A stretch of DNA of 64,000 bases, from assembly GCA_004963905.1 (NCBI GenBank), contig SUGL01000016.1, positions 1 through 64,000 on the forward strand, read 5' to 3'. Source of the DNA: Mesorhizobium sp. GTDB lineage: Bacteria > Pseudomonadota > Alphaproteobacteria > Rhizobiales > Rhizobiaceae. Each line of letters opens with the position of its first letter. Position 1 is the first letter of the stretch. The translations under genes and the position numbers were made by a program. Under the pieces are notes generated by a model. It had not been told where the DNA came from, did no database searches, and was given only the letters and a program-made list of their open reading frames with translations. Positions 26,440 through 36,700 of this stretch are shown here, one piece after another.

Positions 26440-28383
26440 ATGGAGAAGACCGCTGTCGTCGCCGCGCTCGGGCAGACCGAGCTTTTGCGCCCGGCTTGGA
26501 TCAAGGCGGCGCTTGCGGCCAATGACCGGCTCAAATTCTATCTGACGGTTCTGCAGGCAGCCCGTGCCCAAGCCGATCATTCAGGAACGGCGCAACTCGA
26601 CCTTCACCGGGAATATTCCTCGGCGCATATCGATGCGCCATGGATCATCGAACTACCTGCTTCCGCTTATCTCGAGGCTTCGACGCTCCATCTCGCCAAT
26701 CTGCCCAAGCTGGCGCAGAAGCTGCGCGATGATCTGTGCATCATGGCACGCCCGATCCAAGGCAGCGCCGAAGACCCGGATCTCACCCTTTCCGCGCGCG
26801 TCGACCGGTGGTGCCGGTGGGTCGACCGTCTCGGAACAGAGATCGACCCGGCGCAATTGAAGGCGCTGACCAGCGGCAAACGCGGCGACGAGGACAGCTT
26901 CCACCTGCTGGTCATGGATTTGCACAAGGCGCTCAACCATTTGGCGGCGCAGCTCTCCAGCGAGACGATCGACGGTGCCCATGTCTGGCAATTGTCGCGA
27001 CAGGATGAGCCGAGGATTTCCGCTTTCATGCGGGGGCTCAATCGGACACGGGCGCTGAAGCTCGATCACCCCGGCCTCGATACCGCTGCGACGCGCGACG
27101 GCGAACGCCTGCTTATCCAGAACGACATCGGCACCAACGATGCGCATGTGCTCGTCGCGCAGGTGGAAGGCCTGGTGCTGACGCTGACCTACTCGGACTT
27201 GCATCGGCAGCGCTTCGCATTCTTTCAGGACATGCTTTCGCAGATCGGCGCGAAATGGTCGGCGGTCGGTTCGCGCATGACCGACGGCCTCAATTCAGGA
27301 GATGCCTACTACATCGGCACCGCGACGTTTGAATGTTCGGACGAAGCCGCCTTGCTCAGGGCGCTGGAAGGACTGGGCGCGCGCATCGTCTTTCTGATCG
27401 ATTGGAATCGCGCTCGCAAGCGGCTGCGCCAGATCGTCGGCAAGGCTGGGTCCATCGCCGTCCTGAATGAATGCGTGCGGCGGGAAATCGGTCACAGGGG
27501 TTGGCTGGAGGCGGGAGGCGAAGCATTGATATTCGCCGCCATGGAGGCTGTCGGCAGCGACTACTTCCGCGTCGGCGACACACTCGATGCCGTGATGGGC
27601 GCCGCCCCGGCGCAGGAATTCCTGATCGAGGCGATGGCAATGGCGTCGCAGGCGATGCAGCAGCGTCAGCCGGTATCGCGGATCGCGGACTCGATCCGCC
27701 TGCTGCTCATTCGCCATGTCGGGCGCCATCATGATGAATTCGCTCTGCTGAGCGAGCACGCTTCCTTCTGCCATGCGCTGGCCGAAGGAATCCGCGACGC
27801 CATCGCCCACGGCCACGAGCGTTCCGCCAAGGATGCCGAAAAGCTGGCCAAGCGGGCGAAGGCATGGGAGCGCAAGGCGGACCTGCTCGTCATGCGCTCG
27901 CGCGAGCGAGCCGAACGCAATCCGCGCTGGTTGCTTTTTACACGGCTGATCGAACGCGCCGACGACATTGCCGACGCGATGGAGGAAGCCGCCTTCCTGT
28001 TCTCGCTGATCGCCGAGAACCACGACAAGGTCTGGCCCGCCGACGTGCGCGAAGGCATGCGGCGGCTTGCCGAAAAAACCCTCCAGGCCACGCAGGATCA
28101 TGTCAAGCTGCTGTTGATTGCCAGCGCGCTTGGCGAAGGCAGCGACGCCAGCGACCATGAGGAATTCATCGCCATCTCCTGGCGCGTGGTCAACGCCGAG
28201 CAGCAGTGCGATCAGTTGCTGCGCGACGTGCGGCGGCTTTTGGTGCGCAACATCGACGATGCCGCGACGCTCGGCTTGGGCACCGATTTCGCCGCGGCTT
28301 TGGAATCGGCGACGGACGCGCTGCTTGCAACCGCCTATGGCATACGCGATCTGGCCTTCAGCCGCCTGAGGGTCGAGGCATGA
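26440..28383 (+). CDS. large protein with C-terminal PhoU/DUF47-like helical domain
   Basis: A 647-residue cytoplasmic protein. Residues from about 410 to the end form a helical region resembling PhoU-related DUF47 domains (RLLLIRHVGRHHDEFALL, later LIERADDIADAMEEAAF with its conserved acidic Glu-Arg-x-x-Asp-x-x-Asp pattern that binds metals in PhoU). The N-terminal 400 residues match nothing I know. Its stop overlaps the ATG of the PPDK-like gene (ATGA), so the two proteins are made together and probably interact. An FNR-type box lies upstream. Confidence 0.75.
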   Translation: MEKTAVVAALGQTELLRPAWIKAALAANDRLKFYLTVLQAARAQADHSGTAQLDLHREYSSAHIDAPWIIELPASAYLEASTLHLANLPKLAQKLRDDLCIMARPIQGSAEDPDLTLSARVDRWCRWVDRLGTEIDPAQLKALTSGKRGDEDSFHLLVMDLHKALNHLAAQLSSETIDGAHVWQLSRQDEPRISAFMRGLNRTRALKLDHPGLDTAATRDGERLLIQNDIGTNDAHVLVAQVEGLVLTLTYSDLHRQRFAFFQDMLSQIGAKWSAVGSRMTDGLNSGDAYYIGTATFECSDEAALLRALEGLGARIVFLIDWNRARKRLRQIVGKAGSIAVLNECVRREIGHRGWLEAGGEALIFAAMEAVGSDYFRVGDTLDAVMGAAPAQEFLIEAMAMASQAMQQRQPVSRIADSIRLLLIRHVGRHHDEFALLSEHASFCHALAEGIRDAIAHGHERSAKDAEKLAKRAKAWERKADLLVMRSRERAERNPRWLLFTRLIERADDIADAMEEAAFLFSLIAENHDKVWPADVREGMRRLAEKTLQATQDHVKLLLIASALGEGSDASDHEEFIAISWRVVNAEQQCDQLLRDVRRLLVRNIDDAATLGLGTDFAAALESATDALLATAYGIRDLAFSRLRVEA

Positions 28384-30044
28384 GCGTATCTGTCAAGCCG
28401 GCCGGGCAGCCTGAGACCAGGGACGATCTCAAGCGCATATACTTCATCGGCGGCAAGAAGCCGCTGCAGGACGCGGCCACCACGGCCGCGCTCGGGTTCA
28501 AGGCTTACAACCTCGCCAAATTAGCGGCGCTCGGCCTCGAGGTGCCGCCCGCCTTCGTGATCGGGACCGGCTATTGCGCCGATCCGCAAGCGGTCGTTCC
28601 GCAACTTTGGCGGCCTGCCCTGGCCGAGCTCGAAGCGTTCACCGGATTGAAACTGGGGGACGTCCGCAGACCGCTGCTGCTTTCGGTGCGTTCAGGTGCG
28701 CCGGTCTCGATGCCGGGCATGATGGAGACGCTGTTGAACATCGGACTTACGGACGCGACCATTCCAGGCCTGATACGCCTGACCGGTCATCCCCGACTTG
28801 CCTGGGACGCCTACCGCCGGCTCATCGCCGGCTATGGCGAGGTGGTCGCCGGTATCGATCCCCATCATTTCGAGGCCGATCTTGCTGCCGTCCGGCAGGA
28901 CGAGGATGAACGATCGCTCGACTTCGCAAGCCTCCGGCAGGTCGCCCAACTGCATCTCGAGACTTTTCACCGGCAAACCGGGGCGCCGTTCCCGCAGAAT
29001 CCGGAAACCCAGTTGAGCGAAGCCATCACCGCCGTTTTTCGATCGTGGGGAAGCGAAAAGGCGACGGCCTATCGCAACCTCCATGGCCTGTCGCATGAAA
29101 TGGGCACGGCCGTGACCGTCCAGCGAATGGTGTTCGGCAACGCCGGCGGCCTCTCCGGGGCCGGCGTCGGCTTCACGCGCAATCCCATCACCGGCGACCC
29201 CAAACCTTGGGTTGATTTCCTTTTCAATGCGCAGGGCGAGGATGTCGTGAGCGGGCGCCGCACCGCTCGCGGCCATGACGAGCTTGCCGCCGTGGCGCCG
29301 CGGGTCTGGGAGGAGTTGGTCGACGCGGCGGCCCTGCTCGAACGTCACTTCGGGGACATGCAGGACTTCGAGTTCACCGTCCAGGAAGGGGTGCTGTTCC
29401 TGCTGCAGACCCGCAGCGGCAAACGCACTCCCATGGCGACCGCCCGCATTGCGCTGGATCTTCTGACCGAGGGCGTGATCGACGCGGAGACCGCGCGGGA
29501 GCGGACGCGCGGCCTCGACCAGCATGCGCTGACCGTCCGCGGCATCGGGGGCGACGACGGCGTCGCGTTGTCTCCCATCGCCTCGGCGGCATCCGCATCG
29601 AGCGGTGTCGTCTGCGGCGAGATCGCGCTCGCAGAGGCAAGGGTGCGCGAGCGCAAGGCTGCTGGTATCAGCGTCATCCTCGTCCGCAGCGATGCCGAAA
29701 CCCGCGACATTGCCGCGCTCGACGTCGCCGACGGATTGCTGACGCAGCACGGCGCCAGGACATCTCATGCCGCGGTCGTCGCACGGCAGCTCGGCAAGGT
29801 CTGTCTGGTCGGTTGCGAGACAATGACGATCGACGCCGCGCGAAACGAGGTCGACATCGGCGGCGCCATCTTTCCGGAAGGCGCGGTGATCACGTTGGAT
29901 GGCAATAACGGCAGCATCTATTCGGGTGCGGCGCGTATCGTCGAGAGCGTGCAGACCGAGCTCTTGGCCCGACTGGACACGTTGCATGGCCGCTCGGCAG
30001 AACCGGCGGAGAAATCGGCGACACCATTCGCCGAGGTGGGCTGA
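28380..30044 (+). CDS. PPDK-like protein lacking the PEP-binding barrel
   Basis: A 554-residue protein matching the first two domains of pyruvate phosphate dikinase. The ATP-grasp nucleotide domain (about 20-350) has LSVRSGAPVSMPGMMET and GVGFTRNP. The swivelling phosphohistidine domain (about 395-515) has the acceptor H463 in ARTSHAAVVAR. The C-terminal TIM barrel that binds PEP/pyruvate, about 350 residues in full-length PPDK, is absent, and the gene ends normally after a short tail. It could move phosphate from ATP to H463, but the next acceptor is unknown. It is coupled to the DUF47-like gene. Confidence 0.85.
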   Translation: MSVSVKPAGQPETRDDLKRIYFIGGKKPLQDAATTAALGFKAYNLAKLAALGLEVPPAFVIGTGYCADPQAVVPQLWRPALAELEAFTGLKLGDVRRPLLLSVRSGAPVSMPGMMETLLNIGLTDATIPGLIRLTGHPRLAWDAYRRLIAGYGEVVAGIDPHHFEADLAAVRQDEDERSLDFASLRQVAQLHLETFHRQTGAPFPQNPETQLSEAITAVFRSWGSEKATAYRNLHGLSHEMGTAVTVQRMVFGNAGGLSGAGVGFTRNPITGDPKPWVDFLFNAQGEDVVSGRRTARGHDELAAVAPRVWEELVDAAALLERHFGDMQDFEFTVQEGVLFLLQTRSGKRTPMATARIALDLLTEGVIDAETARERTRGLDQHALTVRGIGGDDGVALSPIASAASASSGVVCGEIALAEARVRERKAAGISVILVRSDAETRDIAALDVADGLLTQHGARTSHAAVVARQLGKVCLVGCETMTIDAARNEVDIGGAIFPEGAVITLDGNNGSIYSGAARIVESVQTELLARLDTLHGRSAEPAEKSATPFAEVG

Positions 30045-30117
30045 CTGCCGCAATCACGGACACCAGCCGCTCGCACAAATGTGCGTCGCCATCATGATGG
30101 CGACGCACGAACTTCGT

Positions 30118-30522
30118 TCACGCTGTCGCGACGGCGTATTTGATCGATTCCACCGAATGTTTGACGAAATCCTTGCCGATCTCGCCCACCAGCTTCGCAT
30201 TCAACGACGGCTGGTAGTGTCTGCGCATTTCGCCAAGCGTGCGCGGATCGGCGATCACCAATATGTGCTCGTATGCTTCCTCGAGCGCCTGGTGGTTGAG
30301 GTAGGCTGCAACCGACCCGGCAAAATCGTCCTCACGCAGCCGGGACCCGTCCGGATTGGCGGTCGAGCTGCGATGCCTGCCGCCGGATCCGGCGTGGGCT
30401 ACTTCAAGGACGGGATCCTCGATTTCGATCAAATCGAGATGCGGTTCGTGGCCCTTGTTGTGGAACAGCCGCAACCTCTCGCCATCAGTAACCGCGACAA
30501 GGGTGTCATTATTCAGGATCAT
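30118..30522 (-). CDS. host attachment family protein (baeRF-like)
   Basis: A 134-residue protein of the family annotated as required for attachment to host cells, related to archaeal-release-factor-like folds. Landmarks are VAVTDGERLRLFHN at the N-terminus and ILVIADPRTLGEMRRHY in the C-terminal half. The biochemical role is unknown. The ATG at 30522 is chosen because GGAGAAGACAC precedes it. An FNR-type box is centred 95 bases upstream. Confidence 0.85.
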   Translation of the reverse strand: MILNNDTLVAVTDGERLRLFHNKGHEPHLDLIEIEDPVLEVAHAGSGGRHRSSTANPDGSRLREDDFAGSVAAYLNHQALEEAYEHILVIADPRTLGEMRRHYQPSLNAKLVGEIGKDFVKHSVESIKYAVATA

Positions 30523-30609
30523 GTGTCTTCTCCACAATCGGATCGCGTGGGCGTTCGTGCGCCTGATGCATCAATGCGAAAAGGAGATTGCAGATCCGGT
30601 TGCGCTGCC

Positions 30610-30623
30610 TTGACGTGGATCAA
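30610..30623. promoter_or_regulatory. FNR-type box TTGACGTGGATCAA
   Basis: Exact consensus between the host-attachment gene and the ArsR gene. It is spaced for the minus-strand host-attachment gene (start of transcription near 30575). Confidence 0.82.
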
Positions 30624-30677
30624 GCGAAGAACGGGCGGTGAGCAGGAAGCTCTACCCAGCCTCAAAGGTGCGGTCAC

Positions 30678-30974
30678 CTACTTCGGGCAGAAAGCCGAAT
30701 GCAGCGCTTCGATGACCGTCAGCACTTCCGGCCTGGTGATGCGGTAATAGACGGTGGTCCCGTCGCGGCGGGCCTCGACCAGCCCGTCCGCCCTCAGCCG
30801 CATAAGCTGCTGCGACATCGGCACCTGGTCGATGTCGAGCAGTTCGCGCAGCTCGGCCACCGAGCGCTCCTCGTCGCCGAGGGCGCACAGCACGAGCAAA
30901 CGCTGTGGATGGGACAGGCTGCGGAGGAGTTCCGCCGCCTTGCCTGAGGCCGGGATCAATTCTCTTACATTCAT
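30678..30974 (-). CDS. bigR: ArsR-family repressor of BigR/SqrR type
   Basis: A 98-residue winged-helix repressor. Its only two cysteines, C30 (RLLVLCALG) and C96 (HSAFCPK), sit where BigR/SqrR proteins carry the pair that forms a tetrasulfide bridge with reactive sulfur and releases DNA. The recognition helix region is VPMSQQLMRLRADGL. The ATG at 30974 is preferred so that the AT-rich dyad stays upstream; an earlier ATG at 31010 is possible. It diverges from sqr, its likely target. Confidence 0.85.
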   Translation of the reverse strand: MNVRELIPASGKAAELLRSLSHPQRLLVLCALGDEERSVAELRELLDIDQVPMSQQLMRLRADGLVEARRDGTTVYYRITRPEVLTVIEALHSAFCPK

Positions 30975-31000
30975 ATTCTTGAATTTATAATCTTTGAATG
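30968..31000. promoter_or_regulatory. AT-rich dyad, probable BigR/SqrR operator
   Basis: Outer arms CATTCA (30968) and TGAATG (30995) with an inner ATTCA/TGAAT pair (30969-30984) and a TATAAT hexamer at 30986. This is far more AT-rich than the surroundings. It sits between the repressor and sqr, where BigR-type operators are found. Assignment is by position and symmetry. Confidence 0.6.
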
Positions 31001-31143
31001 TTACATGCAAGCTTGCCGTTCGGGCTCACCAACGCCGTCACCTTACAATCGTGCCGCCCCGTTTGGAAATTGAGCCCGATCAACGCAGAACGCTGCCTTC
31101 CCGCGCAGAATGCTGCGGAAGGTCGAACCAACGGGAGGATATC

Positions 31144-32436
31144 ATGTCCCACATCGTCGTCCTCGGAGCAGGTCTCGGCGGCACGATCATGGCGTATGAA
31201 ATGCGCGACAAGCTGCGCGGCGAGGATCGGCTGACCGTCGTCACGCTCGGCACGTCCTATTCCTTTGTGCCTTCCAATCCCTGGGTGGCCGTCGGCTGGC
31301 GGGAGCGCAAGGACGTCACTGTCGATCTGGCGGACACCTTCAAAAGGCGCGGCATCGCGCTGCGTCCCGAGGGCGCGAAGAAGGTGCACGCGAAGGAAGA
31401 CCGCGTCGAGCTCAACGACGGCTCCTTCCTCGACTACGACTATCTGATCATCGCGACCGGCCCGGATCTTGCCTTCGACGAGGTGCCGGGTCTTGGACCT
31501 GCCGGACACACCCAATCCATTTGCCAGATCGATCATGCCGTCGCCGCGCGGGCGAGGTTCGACGAATTGGTCCGCAAGCCCGGCCCGATAGTCGTGGGCG
31601 CGGTCCAGGGCGCATCCTGCTACGGCCCGGCCTATGAATTCGCCTTCATCCTGGACACCGCACTGCGCAAGGCCAGGGTGCGCGACCGCGTGCCGATGAC
31701 CTTTGTGACGCCGGAGCCCTATATCGGCCATCTCGGCCTCGACGGAGTCGGCGACACCAAGGGCCTGCTCGAGAGCGCCATGCGCGATCGCCACATCAAG
31801 TGGGTCACCAACGCCAAGGTGGCTTCGGTCGACGCCGGGGTGATGCATGTCGAGGAAGTCAACGACGATGGGACGACCAAGGCCAAGCATGACCTTCCCT
31901 TCGCCTTCTCGATGATGCTGCCGGCTTTCCGCGGCGTGCCGGCGTTGGTGGGGATCGAGGGCCTGGTCAATCCGCGCGGCTTCGTCACCATCGACAAGCA
32001 TCAGCGCAACCAGACCTATCCGAACGTCTTCGCGATCGGCGTCTGCGTCGCCATTCCGCCGGTCGGCAAGACGCCGCTTCCCGTGGGCGTGCCGAAGACG
32101 GGCTTCATGATCGAATCCATGGTCACGGCCACCGCCGAGAACATCGGCGCGCTTCTGCGCAGCGAGGAGCCGAGGGCCGTCGCGACATGGAATGCGGTCT
32201 GCGTCGCCGATTTCGGCGATGAAGGCATAGCCTTCGTCGCGCAGCCGCAGATCCCTCCCCGCAACGTCAACTGGTCCTCGCAGGGCAAGTGGGTCCATAC
32301 GGCGAAGGTCGGGTTCGAGAAATACTTCCTCCACAAGGTGCGGCAGGGAAAGAGCGAGACCTTCTATGAAGGGCTGGCGCTCGACGTTCTCGGCATCAAG
32401 AAACTCAAGGCCATCCACATCGAGCCGGCCGAATAG
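31144..32436 (+). CDS. sqr: sulfide:quinone oxidoreductase, type I-like
   Basis: A 430-residue membrane-associated flavoprotein that oxidises sulfide and passes electrons to ubiquinone. The FAD site GAGLGGTIMAYEM is at 8-20. Cysteines C127, C159 (GASCYGPAYEF) and C353 (NAVCVADFGD) match in position the three catalytic cysteines of Acidithiobacillus SQR (128, 160, 356). GGGAGGATATC precedes the ATG. It is the first gene of an operon with DUF2892 and an RND pump, opposite a BigR-type repressor. Confidence 0.92.
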   Translation: MSHIVVLGAGLGGTIMAYEMRDKLRGEDRLTVVTLGTSYSFVPSNPWVAVGWRERKDVTVDLADTFKRRGIALRPEGAKKVHAKEDRVELNDGSFLDYDYLIIATGPDLAFDEVPGLGPAGHTQSICQIDHAVAARARFDELVRKPGPIVVGAVQGASCYGPAYEFAFILDTALRKARVRDRVPMTFVTPEPYIGHLGLDGVGDTKGLLESAMRDRHIKWVTNAKVASVDAGVMHVEEVNDDGTTKAKHDLPFAFSMMLPAFRGVPALVGIEGLVNPRGFVTIDKHQRNQTYPNVFAIGVCVAIPPVGKTPLPVGVPKTGFMIESMVTATAENIGALLRSEEPRAVATWNAVCVADFGDEGIAFVAQPQIPPRNVNWSSQGKWVHTAKVGFEKYFLHKVRQGKSETFYEGLALDVLGIKKLKAIHIEPAE

Positions 32437-32465
32437 GCACGGCGGTATCCAGGAGAAAAAGGATC

Positions 32466-32669
32466 ATGACGATAGACAGGGCAGTTCTCATGTTCGCGGG
32501 CTTCATGGTGCTGATATCGCTCGCGCTCGGCATCTACTATTCGCCCTACTGGTTCCTGCTGACCGCATTCGCCGGGCTCAACATGGTGCAGGCGTCGGTC
32601 ACGGGCTTCTGCCCGGCGGCGATGGTCTTCAAGAAGCTCGGCTGCAAGCCGGGCGTGGCGTTCAAATAG
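32466..32669 (+). CDS. DUF2892 small membrane protein
   Basis: A 67-residue protein with two membrane helices (about 7-25 and 27-45) and the DUF2892 ending FCPAAMVFKKLGCKPG. The domain is the membrane part of YgaP-type rhodaneses and regularly accompanies persulfide genes. Its two cysteines (FCP, GCK) could take part in sulfur handling. It starts 29 bases after sqr. Confidence 0.9.
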   Translation: MTIDRAVLMFAGFMVLISLALGIYYSPYWFLLTAFAGLNMVQASVTGFCPAAMVFKKLGCKPGVAFK

Positions 32670-32700
32670 CGGCACGTCATCGAGCAATTGGCCGCTAGCC

Positions 32701-32723
32701 GGGAGGCGGCCCAGCCGCCTCCC
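32701..32723 (+). terminator. hairpin between DUF2892 and RND genes
   Basis: Perfect 10-base GC-rich arms (GGGAGGCGGC and complement) around a 3-base loop, with no T-tract. It probably attenuates the operon, lowering expression of the pump genes relative to sqr. Confidence 0.55.
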
Positions 32724-32752
32724 GACCCATTTCAATCGACGAGACAAGCATA

Positions 32753-33763
32753 ATGAGAACCATACGATCGGCCCTCGCTAACATTGTTCTGATCGGCGCC
32801 GCCGGCCTTGTCGCGGTCGATGCACGCGCCGCCGATTTCACAGTCAAGGCCGCGGCCGTCACCGAGATGAAGGCTGTGTATGGACAGGTGGAGAGCCGCA
32901 CGATCCTGCCGGCCAGGGCGAGGATTTCGGGAACCGTCGCGTCCGTCCGCGTCTCGGAGGGCGCTGAGGTGAGCAAGGGCGACGTGGTCGCCACGGTCGT
33001 CGACGACAAGCTTGCACTGCAGCTCAGAGCCGCCGACGCCAAGATCGCGGCGCTGAATTCGCAACTCGACAGCGCCCGCACCGATCTGCAGCGCGCGCAG
33101 GACCTGCTCGCCAAGGGTGCGGCCGCCCAAAGCCGGGTCGACGCCGCGAAGACGCAGTTCGATGTCGTCACCAACCAGCTGGCGGCTGCGATTGCCGAGA
33201 AGGCGGTCATCGAGCAAAGCACCAGGGAAGGCGAAATCCTGGCTCCGGCCGACGGCCGGGTGCTGACCGTGCCGGTGGCCGCCGGCTCGGTGGTCATGGC
33301 GGGCGAACCTGTCGCGCGGGTGACGTCGGGCCAATACTATCTGCGACTGTCCTTGCCGGAACGGCACGCCGTCGAGATAACGGAAGGCGCCCGCGTCGAC
33401 ATCGGCGAACGCGGCACGGGTACCAATGCCGGCTTCGTCAAGGCCAGCGAGGGACGGATCGCCAAGGTCTACCCCGAGATCGAGAACGGCCGTGTGATTG
33501 CCGACGTCGAAGTCGTCGATATCGGGACCTATTTCGTCAATGAGCGCACGCTCGTTTCCATACCGGTTGCCAAACGGACCATGCTGGGCGTGCCGCCGGA
33601 GGCACTCAGGACCGTCCACGGCATAGACTACGTCACGGTCGAGACGGCGGACGGCCCGCTTGAGGTCGCGGTCGTGCTGGGCGGGGAATTCCAAGACGCC
33701 GGCCAGCCGCGCGTCGAGATCCTGAGTGGTCTTGCCGATGGCGACAAGGTCGTCCTGCCATGA
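32753..33763 (+). CDS. RND efflux periplasmic adaptor (membrane fusion protein)
   Basis: A 336-residue periplasmic adaptor with a signal peptide (1-26, cut after ARA), a barrel-sandwich/lipoyl domain (SGTVASVRVSEGAEVSKGDVV) split by a coiled-coil hairpin at about 88-150, and beta-barrel regions. It joins the inner-membrane pump to an outer-membrane channel not encoded here. Its last codons overlap the pump start (ATGA). Substrate unknown; linkage to sqr suggests a sulfur-related or toxic small molecule. Confidence 0.9.
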   Translation: MRTIRSALANIVLIGAAGLVAVDARAADFTVKAAAVTEMKAVYGQVESRTILPARARISGTVASVRVSEGAEVSKGDVVATVVDDKLALQLRAADAKIAALNSQLDSARTDLQRAQDLLAKGAAAQSRVDAAKTQFDVVTNQLAAAIAEKAVIEQSTREGEILAPADGRVLTVPVAAGSVVMAGEPVARVTSGQYYLRLSLPERHAVEITEGARVDIGERGTGTNAGFVKASEGRIAKVYPEIENGRVIADVEVVDIGTYFVNERTLVSIPVAKRTMLGVPPEALRTVHGIDYVTVETADGPLEVAVVLGGEFQDAGQPRVEILSGLADGDKVVLP

Positions 33764-36700
33764 AACTCGGCATCGCCGGCTGGCTTACCCGTTCCTTCAT
33801 CGCATCGCCGCTGACGCCCCTGTTCCTGCTGGCCGCACTGGCGCTCGGGCTTGTGGCATTGGTCACGTTGCCGCGCGAGGAGGAGCCGCAGATCTCCGTA
33901 CCCATGGTCGACATCCACGTGTCCGCCAACGGCCTGAAGGCCGAGGATGCCGTCAAGCTCGTGACCGAGCCGCTGGAGACGATCATCAAGGGCATAGACG
34001 GCGTGGAGCACGTCTACTCGCAGACGATGGATGACGGCGCCTTGGTGACCGCGCGCTTCAAGGTCGGCACCAGCTCGGATGCCGCGATCCTGCGTGTCCA
34101 CGACAAGGTCCGCGCCAACATGGATCGCATCCCCGTCGGGATCCCGGAGCCGCTGATCGTCGGGCGCGGTATCGATGACGTCGCCATCGTGGTGGTGACG
34201 CTGACGCCGGCGCGACAAGCAGCGACGCGCTACTCCTCTGCGGACCTGACGCGTCTTGCGCATGAACTGCAGGTCGAGGTCGCAAAGCTTCCCGATATCG
34301 GCCTCACCTACATAGTCGGGGAGCAGCCGGAAGAGATCCAGGTCGAGCCGGATCCGGAAAAGCTCTCGCTCTACGGCATCACGCTGCAGCAGCTGACGGG
34401 CAAGATCGCGGGCGCCAACCGGTCCTTCCAGATCGGCACGGTGCGCGACCAGGGCAACCAGCGGGTGCTGGTGGCCGGCCAGACGCTGCAGGCTTTGTCC
34501 GACATCGGTAATCTTTTGCTGACCGCTCGCGACGGCCGGCCGGTCTATATCCGCGACGTCGCCAGCATCGTGCTCGCGACGTCGCCGGCAGAGAACCGCG
34601 TCACCAACATCGTCAAGTCCGACAAAGGTCTCGAGCGCACGCCGGCCGTGTCGGTGGCGATCGCGAAGCGACCGGGTACCAATGCGGTCGTCATCGCCGA
34701 TACGATCGTCAAGCGCCTCGATCAGGTGCGCGGCCAGATCTTTCCCAAGGACGTCGAGATGGCCGTGACGCGCAACTATGGCGAAACGGCCAATGAGAAG
34801 GCCAACGAATTGCTCTTCCATCTCGGCCTGGCGACCGTCTCCATCGTTCTCCTGGTCGCCGTCGCCATCGGTTGGCGGGAAGCTCTGGTGGTGGCCGTGG
34901 TGATACCCACGACGATCCTGCTGACCATGTTCGCATCGCGCATCATGGGTTACACGCTGAACCGCGTCAGCCTGTTCGCGCTGATCTTCTCAATCGGCAT
35001 CCTCGTCGACGACGCAATCGTGATCATCGAAAACATCGCGCGCCACTGGGCGATGGACGATGGGCGTTCGCGCACCCAGGCGGCGATCGATGCGGTCGCC
35101 GAGGTCGGCAATCCCACCATCGTGGCGACGCTGACCGTCGTGGCGGCGCTGCTGCCCATGCTGTTCGTCTCCGGCCTCATGGGCCCCTATATGAGCCCGA
35201 TCCCGGCCAATGCATCGGCGGCGATGCTGTTCTCCTTCTTCGTCGCGGTGATGCTGACGCCGTGGCTGATGATGAAGCTCGGCGGCAAGGATCAGGCCGG
35301 CGCGCATGGCCACGCCGGCAGCGCGCATGGCGGTGTGCTGGGGCGCATCTATGTCGCGGTGGCGCGGCCGATCCTGAAGTCGCGGTTCCGGGCTTGGGCC
35401 TTCCTTTTGGTCGTGGGTATCGCCACGATCGGGTCCATGGCGCTGATCTACACCAAGCACGTGACGGTCAAGCTTCTGCCCTTCGACAACAAGACCGAAC
35501 TCCAGATCGTGGCGGACCTGCCCAAGGGCTCGTCGGTCGAGGACACCGACCGGCTGCTGCAGGCCGCCGTGAACCGGCTGGCCTCGGTGCAGGAAGTGGT
35601 TTCGTTCCAGACCTACGCAGGCGCCGCCGCGCCGTTCAACTTCAACGGCCTGGTGCGCCACTACTACCTGCGATCGAGCCCCGAACAGGGCGACATTGTC
35701 GTCAACCTGCTTCCCAAGGGCGAGCGCGGCCGCGCCAGCCATGCCGTTGCGCTCGACTTGCGCGATCGCTTGAAGGGAATGGCGATGCCGGCGGGCACGG
35801 TGCTGAAGGTGGTCGAGCCGCCGCCTGGGCCACCGGTTCTCGGCACGTTACTGGCTGAAATCTACGGCCCGGACGCCGAGACCCGCCGTGCGGTCGCGGC
35901 CAAGGTGCGCGAGACCTTCGCCAGTGTCCCGTTCATCGTCGACGTCGACGACAGCTTCCACAACCAGCCGGAGCGGCTCCGGCTTTCGATCGACCAGGAC
36001 AACCTGGAATACTACAAGGTCGAGCAAGCGGACGTGTACGACACGCTGAGCTATCTCTACGGCGGCACCACGGTCGGCTACTCGCACCGGGGCGGCGGAC
36101 GCCTGCCGATCCCGATCCGTATCGCCTTGTCCAAGACAAACGGCGTGGTCGATCAGCGCGCCCTGGCAACGCCGGTGGCCGCAAACGCGCTGCCCGGCGC
36201 GCGCGACGTTGTCGAGCTTGGCGACGTCGTGCGGCTGAGCCGGGAGCCGGCCTCCTACCCGATCTTCCGCCACAACGGGCGCCCGGCCGAGATGGTGATG
36301 GGCGAACTCGCCGGCGCGTTCGAGGCGCCGGTCTATGGCATGCTCGCGGTGGACGACGCGATCGCCAAGGCGGACTGGGGCAACGTGCCCAAACCGGCGA
36401 TCGCGCTGCACGGCCAGCCGGACGACGAATCCAAGCCCACTTTATTGTGGGACGGCGAGTGGGAGGTGACCTGGGTGACGTTCCGCGACATGGGCGCCGC
36501 CTTCATGGTTGCTATCCTCGGGATCTACATCCTGGTCGTCGCGCAGTTCGGATCGTTCAAGCTGCCGCTGGTCATCCTGACCCCGATCCCGCTGACACTG
36601 ATCGGCATCATGCTCGGCCACTGGGCCTTCGCCGCGCCCTTCACGGCAACCTCGATGATCGGCTTCATCGCGCTCGCCGGCATCATCGTGCGCAACTCGA

